From: Vitrella brassicaformis
Lineage: Eukaryota; Sar; Vitrellaceae
Assembly (NCBI GenBank): GCA_001179505.1
Contig: CDMY01000404.1
Span: 1-27,946 of the forward strand
Direction of reading: 5' to 3'
Length of the DNA stretch: 27,946 bases
Of the stretch, positions 9,801-18,742 are shown one piece after another. The notes below the pieces were generated by a model. It saw only the letters and a program-made list of their open reading frames with translations, was not told the origin of the DNA and searched no databases. A program made the position numbers and the translations under genes. Position 1 is the stretch's first letter. Every line of letters begins with the position of its first letter.

Positions 9801-11666
9801 CCCACCCACCCACCCACACACACACAGAGACACGCTCACACGCACTCATTCATGTGTGTCTGCTTGGTGTGTGCTGTGTGCAGTGCCGCTGCCCCGTTCC
9901 ATCGACAACCCGGTGGTGCCGTCGAGTCGGTCGTCCTCGCGCGACAACCCCTCGAGTGTGCTCGACAAGGACACCGAGGACATCACCTCCCCGCTCGACG
10001 ACAGCACCGACATCGCCGCACCGGCGGCGGCTGCCGACACCTCCCACCTCCCTGCGCCCACCGTCCGGCCCTCCAAGCCGTCCACGGTGCCCCCGCCCGC
10101 CCCGGCTGCTCACACCCCTCCGGCCGCTCCCCTCTCGCCACCGCCAGTGCACGCCAAGGCCCCCAGTGCCATCACCACCACAACCACCGAGCGGGAGGAG
10201 ACGGCCGAGAGGCCCGCCCCGGCCGCCGCGTCTGATCGTCGCCCCTCAGCCCCTCTGTCGTCGTCACTGCCGTCCATCCCGCTAGCTGCAGGGCAGCGCG
10301 CGCGGTACGGCTATGGCTCGCGGGCGAGCCAGGGGTCACTGGACTCTGGCTATGAGAGGGACTACGAGGACGGTCCCCTGGGGAGAAACATAATGCGCGA
10401 CCTCGGGCATCGGGGGATGACGGTGGGTGTGCATGGGGCGGCGGCGGCGGCGGCGTCACCCACTGGTGGCAGCGCGAGCCGCAGTATCTTATCCGACCCC
10501 CTCGAGCCCCAGCCCCTCGCACCCTCTCTCTCTCGGGATCGACACTTCCAGCAGTCGCTTCGTCTTGACGAGGCTGTCAGGGCCTCTTACGCCTCGGCCA
10601 CCACCACCCAGCCATCTGTCGGCGCGTCATCAAGCCGCAGCAACCGCATCGGCACCCCCACACGGACAACGGCGGCTGACACAGCTGGGGCGGGATCGAC
10701 GTTCGCGATGGGTGAGGTGCGTGGCGGCAGCCTCAGCAACTCGCGCAGAGGGAGTGGGAGTGGGGGTGGTGAGGCGCGGGCAGCTGGGATGACCACCAGC
10801 GAGTGTGAGCGGCTGATAGAGCGGCGCAGCAGCCGCGACCGCGACCGCGAGCAGCGCGATGATGACGCCATCGCGTCGCTCATGCCGCGTCGGTGGTCGG
10901 GCATTGGCGTGAAGGACCCCTATCGCCATTCGTCGAGGCCGCTCGACTCCCAGCCCAGCTACGAGCGTGACGAGGGCCTCAGCATCGGCACCAGCCACAC
11001 GGCAGCGTACCGGCTCTCCCACAACCAGCCCTCCCTGTCCAGCTCTGCTGCTGCTGCTGCTGCTGCTTCGTACTTCGACGCATATCCCCACCAGCGCAGC
11101 AGCGGCGGGCGGGACATCTACGGCACCGACTCGCACGGCAGCAGCATCCCCACTGTCGGCCACCCTCCCGCCCTCATGCCGGCATCCCCGTCCCTCGCCT
11201 CGCGAGCACAGCAGCAGCGGGAGGAGTCCACCCTCCAGGCCGCCCAGCGCTCCAGAGGCGGTGTGGTTTCCCCTGCGGCCCGTCAGGCCACCACCAGCAC
11301 AGACGGCATCCGCAGACACAGCACCGGGCCGGGCAGCATTGCGGGTGCGGGCGCCTTCGGCTCCTCAACACGGTCGTCGGCCATCAACAACTTTGCGAGC
11401 AGCTTGTCGACGTTCACCGGGGGTCGGGCGTCGAGAGGCAACAGCGTCAACCCCACACGATTGACCAACAATCCCTATGCATCGCTGTCGTCCATGGGCT
11501 CCACATCTTCCAGCCGGGTAAGCAGGCAACAACAGAGATCAATGGACTGGACGGGCGGCCAGACAGCTGGTCATTTGCCCTTTGTGTGTGTGTGTCGTGT
11601 CAGAACCGCAATCAGAGCCCGGTTGAGCGCAGCTATCAGTCGAGACTCTTTGGTTATCGTCGATAA
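6900..11666 (+). CDS. Ubiquitin-specific protease (peptidase family C19) with long disordered tail
   Basis: Seventeen exons: 6900-7046, 7136-7358, 7489-7546, 7639-7686, 7796-7883, 7992-8109, 8210-8268, 8352-8428, 8512-8615, 8723-8829, 8919-8977, 9066-9244, 9326-9407, 9512-9603, 9697-9777, 9884-11517 and 11604-11666. They sum to 3219 nt, so 1072 residues, with every phase matching. It should cleave ubiquitin from proteins. The Cys box is YGLYNLGNTCYQN (Cys141), followed by RRQQDSAEFL, the zinc ribbon ICPKCGH ... WYCPKCKE, LVVTLNRFRKDKFGG, the His box GGHYYAYAKL (His447) and WVRFDD (Asp466). All catalytic residues are present. The catalytic domain ends near residue 490. The remaining roughly 580 residues are rich in Ser, Ala, Pro and Arg (including a 7-Ala run near 11045) and predicted disordered. 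ATG 6900 is chosen because the frame upstream has no other ATG. Confidence 0.95.
7381..7421 (+). repeat. GGGA repeat in protease intron 2 (G-quadruplex motif)
   Basis: The stretch is eight or more runs of GGG separated by single bases, on the transcribed-sense strand, so the pre-mRNA itself could form a G-quadruplex. It is followed by GATG repeats and a TG tract before the acceptor at 7488. Confidence 0.7.
8110..8209 (+). other. Example of a self-complementary intron (protease intron 6)
   Basis: After the GT at 8110 the intron has a CA repeat (about 8117-8134). Before the AG at 8209 it has TG-rich runs (about 8169-8200). The two can pair and bring the splice sites together. The same layout recurs in most introns of the window. 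Confidence 0.6.
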
Positions 11667-13150
11667 GCCCCACACGGTCAGATACATCCATGCCATGCGA
11701 GCAGGGAGGCACGGTGGGAGGGGAGGGGGTGCGTCAGTCAGTTGTAGATGGAGGCGTCTTGTTTTGGTCACACACATACACGACCGACACACACACATGG
11801 ATGTCTGCATACCTTTCGCACACAGCGGGGGTCATTCGGTGAGTGAGTCGATTCGAGAGGGGCGAGGTGGGTAGCTAGGTGTCTGTCGTGGCATCCGTGT
11901 GTGTGGTACGGTCGGTGTCAATGGGAGAGGGCGGGCGGGGCTGACGGGATATATCTGTGTATCTGTCTTGCTGGCTGTCGCATTGCAATCATTGCTCCAT
12001 CCATTCGACGCCTTGTGAGTGACGGTTGCCGATTTTTTTCCGTTGTGACTTGTGTGTGGACACTGTGTGTGGGGGGGAGGGAGGAAGGAGGGAGGGGCAT
12101 TGGAGAGGAAGATACGGGAAGGTACATTGCGTGTCGTCTTTGTGTGTGTGTGTGTACACATTGACTGGACAGGTAGATTTGGCTGACTGACTGGCTGGCT
12201 GATTGACTGGCTGACCGGCTGGCTGACTGACTGACTCATGCAAATGCTGTGCGATGGCTCAGCACGGCATGCAATCGTGCGTACGTGCGTGCGCTTTCCC
12301 CTTTATGACATTCAATCCATCTAACACATCCATCCATCCATCTGCACCGACACACACATGGCCTCCCATGTATAGATTGCCCGGCGACCTGATACCTGAC
12401 ACACACACCAACTGGCTGCAGAGAGATACAGAGAGAGATCATTCGTTTCATGTGCAGACAGACCGACACACCAACTGCAGAGAGAGAGAGAGATGTATAG
12501 CTATAAAGCTATAAAGGACTAACCTGACAGACAGCCGACAGACATCCGAGTGAGGCGATGGCTTGCTGGCTTCACGGTCGCATCGTACGTAAAAACGGTC
12601 TGTCTGCTGTAATCCTTCCCCCTCCTTGTGCCTCTTTGTCAGTCATCAGCGTTGCGTTGCACTCTGCACGCACTAATTCATCCATCAAGTCAGTCAGTCA
12701 GGGAGGGAGGAGGGGCAATGCAATACGACGATATCGATGACTGGTGGCTGATCGATCGTGTGAGCTCTCCGCTGTGTGGTCGACTTCATCGGCGTCCTCT
12801 TTCCTTTCGCCGTGGATCATGTTCGAGTGGTCCACGGAGCGGGGCGAGACGAGGCTGATTGCGAGTCGATTGCCTAGCAATGAGCCGGTTGCGGTGAATC
12901 TGGTGGTGGACGATGGATGCCATGCGTCATTCCATTCATGCTGTCCGTGTGCATGATGAAAATATGATCAGTGTGAAGCATCCACACAGACTCAATTGAC
13001 ACAATCTCGATCACACACGCACACACATACACAGATATACGTACGTACACGTTCACACACGCTCAATCAGACAGACAAACAAACGCTTTTCGCTGTCTGA
13101 TTGCTTGTCTGCCGAAGAGACAGGCAGGCAGCTGCTGCCGGTCTGAGGTG
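11667..13150. other. Spacer between the protease and the MLO-like gene
   Basis: Mostly simple sequence: G-rich runs near 11701-11730 and 12070-12100, TG runs, a GGCT/GACT tetranucleotide tract, repeats of AGCTATAA near 12497-12513, and AC/GACA runs close to the next gene. An imperfect hairpin, GTGGATCA ... TGGTCCAC, lies at about 12821-12844. Short ORFs near 12558-12956 on both strands show no recognisable domain and I do not call them. Confidence 0.5.
12181..12236. repeat. Imperfect GGCT/GACT tetranucleotide tract
   Basis: About fourteen units of GGCT, GACT or close variants in tandem. It is an ordinary microsatellite by appearance and lies in non-coding DNA. Confidence 0.7.
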
Positions 13151-16100
13151 ATGTCTGTCTCGCTCCTGACGAAGCTGGCTTTGCTCGCCACTGTGGTACA
13201 CGGAGCCACCCTTCTGCGACGGGCGGGGCCGCATGGGCGCGGAGACATCGAGAATTGGACGCTGGTCAGACTGAGAGACACACAGACACACAGGCAGACA
13301 GACAGACAGACAGGCAGACGGACAGGAGCAGTCAGTCATTCACTCTGTGTGTGTGTGTGCGTGTGTTTGCCAGGTGACTCTGTTCTCGTTGGTGATTGTG
13401 CTGTCGCTGCTGTTCGAGTACGCGCACCACCAGGCGACTCACTGGCTGGCATCGCACAAGAGCCGCCACCTGCTAGAGGTATTCAACTCGCTCTTCAAGG
13501 AACTGACCATCCTCGGCTTCATCGCACTCACACTCTTCATCGCCGGTAGGCCACCGGCACACACACAGAGGGTGCCCAGCGACACGGTCATTCATCGCGT
13601 GTGTCGGTGTCTGTCAGTTCGGACCGGCGTGGTTCGTGCGTTCAACGACCGGTACCTGGGAATGAGCGAGACGGAGAAGGTCGCCCTCCAAGTGCACCCA
13701 GGTCAGTGTGGTGGGTCAGTCCACCCACCGCATAGCTATACACACCTGCTGTGTGTTGTCTGTCCTCGTCAGGCGCCCCGCCGCCCACGCCCTTGACGGA
13801 GCTGTTTGAGGATGTGCACATTCTGATTTTCATCGTGATGGCGCTCTTCATTCTCAACACGGCCATCCTGTTGGTCGTCGGCCACCTGACGTGCCGCCAC
13901 TGGGACTTCCTCTCTGGCCTCACCCGCAACGACCTCTCCCAGCAGATCCAGGCACTGCCGAGCGGCTCCGAGAATCTCCTCTCACTCATCCGCAAAACAC
14001 TCACCTTCGGCACACCGGAGGCCGAGATCGACAACGCCCTCAGCTTCTTCGGCCTCCGCGAACGCTTCCACGGCAGACACACCAACATCTTCGTCAAGAC
14101 GCCGGACGAGAAGGAAATCACATTCTCACAATACCTCCGAGGCAAAGGACACACACATTGACGGGGGGGGGCTGGCTGGATGGATGGATGTGTGTGTGTG
14201 CAGCTCGTGTGGGCCACACCGTGGTCGAGTTCATCGAGCTGCCGACATCGATGCTCATCACAGTCATCGCTATCGCCATCACCGCCCGACCCCTCCTCGT
14301 CAGCAACACAAGTCGACACACACAGCATGACTTGACGTCACATGGACGGATGGACGGATGTGTGTGTGCAGGAGTTGTCTGGTGTTCCGTCGGTGACACT
14401 GATGGTGGTGTTGGCCTTTGCGCTGCTGGCGGCCGCCTCGGCCCTCCACCTCTCATTCTACCGCACCTTCGACGTAACAATGAGCACACACGACACTCAA
14501 CACAGGACAACACATGACCCCTCTCTCCGCTGTCTCCTCCATCTGTCTGTCTGTCTGTCTGGGTTAGTATTACCACCGCCCCGACAAGACGCGTCTCAAG
14601 AACTGGATCACTTCGGACGTCGCCGAGCCCGACCAGACCGGTAAGGACACACACACACATAGAGAGAGAGAGAGGGATGATGCTCACACAGCCATATTAT
14701 CTCTCTCTCTGTGTGGTGTGTTGGATGCAGTGTTTGTGTCTCGGCTCGACGAGGAGCGTCCGGTCATTTCCCACTGGCTGTGCGGCAAGGTCAACCGGAC
14801 GGCGGCCGTCTTGCCTGTGGCCTCCGTCAAGGCCACGACCTTCTTGGTGCAGCTGACGCTCTTCCTGCTGGCAGCCTACACGGCTCTGCTGCTCAAGGCC
14901 GTCATCAGCACGTCCCACGGCAGCCGTGGCCTGTGGTGGTCCAACGGGCTGTGGGCCTACCCGCTGACATTCCTGCCGGTGGGCCTGACTGCGGCGGTGC
15001 TGGCGAGTGCAGTGGGGCTCTTTACGATGATCACCTCGCTGGACTTCCTCACCGACACAGACACCATCGACACGCTCATGGCCGACATCGACGCGCAGCG
15101 GCTCGCCCGGCAGACACAGATACTCGCCTTCATCCGAAACAAAGCCAACACGGCCGCCAAAGAGGACCGAAACAAACGAGCCCGGTCAGTCAGTCAGTGT
15201 GCAGTGCACCAGAGCGAGGGAGAGGGAGAGGGGATATGTGTGCTTGTGTGTGTTGATAATGTGATGTGTGTGCAGTGCTGTGAGCTACTACGAGCGTCTG
15301 CCGCGTGACGTGCAGGACGCCGTGGTGAGTGCCTTCGCCGCACTCAGCGACACTCGAGACGGTCAGCCAGCCGACACACATAGATGAGTGGATGGCCCCT
15401 TTGTGTGTGTGTGTGTGTGCAGAGAGTGGTGGCGTCGACCTGGAGGGCTTCTACGAGACGGTGCGGTCGTTCGGCCTCGCAAAGACATCGCCAGACGCCA
15501 AGTCAGTGATCAACCAACACACAAGCAGGTCTAACTCTGTGTGTGTGTGTGCAGGTACTATGCTCGTGTGCTGTTCGAGACGGTCGACGACGACCGATCG
15601 GGCAAACTGGAACTGAGAGTGAGCCAAACCACACACACACATCGACCTCATCCGTTGTCCGGTCACTAACCAGGAGTTTCAGACGGTCTTCGTCATGGCC
15701 TTCTTCGACTATGAAGGCACAACACTGACAAAGACACACACACTGACGCCACACACACACGTGTGGATGTCTCTCTCTCTCTCTGTCTGTCTGTGTGTGT
15801 CAAATGTAAAGATCCGTCGACCAGAGCCGAGCGCGAGAAAGGTGCGCTGCGCGTCTTCTTCGACTCCATCGACGCCGACCGTTCGGGCGAAATCTCAATC
15901 GACGAACTCGCCAAGGTATGTGGCACACACACACACACATGGATGGATGGATGTGTGTGTTGGCTTGGTGAAGGGGCTGAGTGAGTTGCGTCCGCCGGTG
16001 ACGGCGAGTGAGCTGACAGACCTCATGGCCGCGGTCACATCAGTGGAACAAGGCATGCAGTGCATCGCAACCAACCATCCACACAACACACAGGCAATGT

Positions 16101-16324
16101 GTGTGTGTGTGGGTTCAGTCAAGGTTGACGTGCTGACGGAGTTCGTGCAGCGTGTGGCCAAGAAGGACGAAATGCTACACGGAGGTCAGCCAAACAAACA
16201 AAGAGCAAAATGGACGACATTCCTACTCATTGTCGTTGATCCATCGTGTGGGCTGTGTGCTCTGTGTGTGTGGTGGCAGCAGGCCACTGAATTGATCGAG
16301 CGGCTGTTGGATGAGGTGGAGTGA
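13151..16324 (+). CDS. MLO-like seven-transmembrane protein with two EF-hands
   Basis: Exons: 13151-13264, 13374-13545, 13618-13701, 13773-14141, 14204-14298, 14372-14473, 14568-14640, 14731-15184, 15276-15361, 15423-15501, 15555-15618, 15674-15716, 15812-15915, 15974-16052 and 16119-16184, plus a last exon. About 650-660 residues. It starts with a signal-like segment (LLTKLALLATVVHGA). Seven hydrophobic segments follow, from VTLFSLVIVLSLLFEYA to LPVGLTAAVLASAVGLFTMI. The stretch SRHLLEVFNSLFKELTILGF and the pattern LFEDVHILIF...GHLTCRHWDF match the MLO family (plant mildew-locus-O membrane proteins). Two canonical EF-hand loops, DDDRSGKLELRE (554-565) and DADRSGEISIDE (599-610), lie in the cytosolic tail where plant MLOs bind calmodulin. 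The first loop lacks the conserved cysteines. Introns at 14142, 15717 and 16053 appear to start with GC. The end is uncertain: splicing at 16185 gives a stop at 16290; otherwise the frame ends at 16324. Confidence 0.88.
13273..13322. repeat. ACACAGACA / CAGA repeat in MLO-like intron 1
   Basis: CA and CAGA units lie just after the 5' splice site and are matched by a TG run before the acceptor at 13373. This is another CA...TG intron. Confidence 0.7.
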
Positions 16325-17002
16325 GTGGACTCGATGACACAGACAGACAGACAGACTCGAGACGGTTGACCAACAGACGAGACGCACTGACTGACTGACT
16401 GACAAACATACTGATAACCGACAGCATATTGAATGAGATGGTTCGCTGCATATTAAATGTCCGCATGTATACACACACACACATGTTGAAGGCCCACATG
16501 AATACGGAGAGGGAGCCGCACCCATGTACACACGCGTGCACACATCGATCCGGGCCCATTACATGTATCCGCGCAGCCCGGTGTGGTGAATGCATGACGA
16601 CACATACACACAGTGTGTATGTGTACCATCGAACCCGTGGACAACGAGCGGTCTCTCTGTCTGTGGGCAGCACATGTGTCTACAATGCACGTCAACCCAC
16701 GGCAATCGTCAGCCATCACACACGCAGAGGAAAGACTGGTCACTCGCGAAAAACGAAGCTGTCATTCAAGCCGTCACCAGTTTGCAGCCCGATATGCTCT
16801 CAACCGGAGACACCGACCGGTAGGGCACACACACATACCCATCACAGCACGTGTGCTCTGCAGCTGCATGTTGTGCGCCGCCATGACCACCACCACTCAA
16901 CCTGACACACAGCTGGAACCGCACAGAGAGACACCATTGCGTATGTGGTGTGGGATCTGCTTCTCGTGTCAGCCGTGTTTGATACAAACATACCTCAGCT
17001 GT
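16325..17002. other. Spacer between convergent genes (MLO-like and C')
   Basis: It contains GACA repeats after the MLO-like stop, CA runs, a near-perfect palindrome at 16600-16624, and about 50 nt (16953-17002) that match the 3' flank of gene C. ORFs here are driven by CA/TG repeats and are not called. Confidence 0.5.
16600..16624. repeat. Near-perfect palindrome, 12-bp arms
   Basis: ACACATACACAC (16600-16611) and GTGTGTATGTGT (16613-16624) are exact reverse complements around a single central A. As DNA this could extrude a cruciform. Confidence 0.75.
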
Positions 17003-18240
17003 TTATCGGTCGAAGGTCCTCTGTGAGATGATGGGCCCCAGCACCGCCCGCGCCAGCCGGGTGGTCACTGGGAAGCGGTCCCTGAAGGCACCACCCCTAC
17101 CAGACACAGCGGACTCGGTCGTCTCGACCCACAGTAGCACTGCGAAGGAATGACAGGATAGAGCACAGCAGATGAGAGTGAGCGCTTTGTGTCTGTGCGC
17201 ATGGGCTGTGCCGTGCTGGGCTGACCGGTGTTGTCGGGGTACTGGGCATCCCTGATGGCGATCCATGCGACGAACGGGTGGCCGGCATTGGTCAGGACGA
17301 GATGACGAAAGGGTTCGCCGCCAATGCTGAATGATGTCGTTGTGGTGCATCCCTCCACTGGTGTGTGGGGGGACTGTGTAAGCAGGGTGTCCAGCCGGTC
17401 GTTGTCAACATGCCTGACACACACACACAACGTGCACTCGAGTGTCATGACAATGCCCACACGGAGTGATGCCCCGCCTCACCTGTTGATTGTACGGCTG
17501 GTGAAGTTGTACTGGTGAGTGGCTGCGAAGTGCCGAAGGATGGTGCTCTTGACCAACGACGACACGGACGAGTNNNNNNNNNNNNNNNNNNNNNNNNNNN
17601 NNNNNNNNNNNNNNNNNNNNNNNNNNNNNNNNNNNNNNNNNNNNNNNNNNNNNNNNNNNNNNNNNNNNNNNNNNNNNNNNNNNNNNNNNNNNNNNNNNNN
17701 NNNNNNNNNNNNNNNNNNNNNNNNNNNNNNNNNNNNNNNNNNNNNNNNNNNNNNNNNNNNNNNNNNNNNNNNNNNNNNNNNNNNNNNNNNNNNNNNNNNN
17801 NNNNNNNNNNNNNNNNNNNNNNNNNNNNNNNNNNNNNNNNNNNNNNNNNNNNNNNNNNNNNNNNNNNNNNNNNTGCACCGGCCGCACTGCGCCGCCAGCC
17901 GCAGTATGTCGACGACCTCGTCCCACGTCTGCTCCTCCACCAGCCACATGGCCGCCAGCAGCACACGTGGCTCAGACACCGTCTGGGCGTCGAAGGCCAG
18001 CACCGTGTCGAGCCGTGTGCCGTCGGCGAGCAGTTTGTGGTGCAGCGAGTGGTTGAGTCGTGTGCGGAGTGCGGCGGGAGGGAAGTCGACGAGGCTGTGG
18101 TGGCGGGCCGCCACTCTGAGGCTGCCGACGTCCTTGACCTTGAGCAGCCGAACTCGCGAGTCGCGGAAGATGCGGCGGACCGCCTCGCCGTTGACGGCGG
18201 CCGAGTCCAGGTCGCTGCTTCTGCTGCTGATGACTGACAT
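17003..18240 (-). CDS. Family-2 protein, paralogue of gene C, interrupted by an assembly gap (C')
   Basis: Exon 1 runs from 18240 into the N gap. Exon 2 leaves the gap and ends at 17483, exon 3 is 17413-17226 and exon 4 is 17139-17003 (stop TAA). The start MSVISSRSSDLDSAAVNG is at 18240. Segments align along the whole of gene C: VLLAAMWLVEEQTWDEVVDI with DLLAALCVTEEGGWREMSEA, LAAQCGRC with LAGQCGRC, SSVSSLVKS with SSVSSYVKS, and the ends LARAVLGPIIS and LARVVLGAIIS. The N-terminal half is much more diverged than the 3' half. The RLLKVKDVGSLRVAARHHSL region corresponds to the F-box-like part of gene C. The missing stretch should hold the end of exon 1, intron 1 and most of exon 2. Function is unknown. 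It is divergent from family-1 gene B. Confidence 0.78.
17574..17873. other. Assembly gap of 300 N
   Basis: Exactly 300 N, lying inside C'. By comparison with gene C, about 400 nt separate the two flanking points (rest of exon 1, a 76-nt intron, most of exon 2). The gap length is therefore close to, but perhaps shorter than, the missing DNA. Confidence 0.95.
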
Positions 18241-18742
18241 GATAGTGACTCAGACCTGCAGACAGACAGACAAGGAAGGACGCCAAACACACACAGCCGC
18301 TGTGAATGATGTGTGTGAATGAATCGCTTGTCTTGTCGAAGGCAGCCGACCTACCGATCTGACGCAAGGAAGCAAATCAGCCTTTCGTCGGCGAGGAAGG
18401 AGCGGAGCCTGCGATCTGCTGGGTTCATACCCTGAAACCCCAGGAAACCCTATTCCTGGGGTTTCCATTTCTGCTGCTTTGCTGTTTGGGGTCACCTGTG
18501 GCTGGCTTTCCATCGCCAGCCTCCGGAGTGATTCGCCGTGGTACCACCCAGGTGAGCGTGGCAAGGGCGGGCTAACTCGAGGGCTTACAGGGAGGGCGAA
18601 GGGCGACTCACGTCGAGCACAGAAATGAGAATTCAGACCGAGAAACGGCCCTTTCACAATGCTTTCCGCCGCCTGATCTGGTTGGTTTTGTGTCTGCGGT
18701 GCAGGCTTGTTCGCCGTTCATGCGGACCAATGATAGCGGCAT
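18241..18742. promoter_or_regulatory. Head-to-head spacer between C' and gene B, probable bidirectional promoter
   Basis: 502 bp lie between the two start codons. Apart from short GACA and CA runs beside the C' start (18259-18296), it is free of simple repeats. It contains a perfect 13-bp inverted repeat at 18434-18465 and GCCCTTTC at 18648-18655. Promoter function is inferred from orientation. Confidence 0.5.
18434..18465. repeat. Perfect 13-bp inverted repeat with 6-nt loop
   Basis: GAAACCCCAGGAA (18434-18446) and TTCCTGGGGTTTC (18453-18465) flank ACCCTA. The arms are exact reverse complements and are not simple sequence, so a binding site for a dimeric factor or a terminal repeat relic is possible. 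Confidence 0.8.

Noticed and set aside
10630-11319. Minus-strand ORF of 229 codons opposite the protease tail
   Set aside because: Antisense of a low-complexity Ser/Ala/Pro coding stretch; the plus-strand frame is continuous with the protease.
12815-12850. Possible tRNA B-box (GTTCGAGTGG) beside an imperfect hairpin
   Set aside because: It does not fit GGTTCGANTCC, and no A-box or cloverleaf can be drawn around it.
13273-13322. CAGA/CACA units that could be mistaken for a CRISPR-like array
   Set aside because: Units are 4 nt with no spacers; it is a microsatellite in an intron of a eukaryotic gene.
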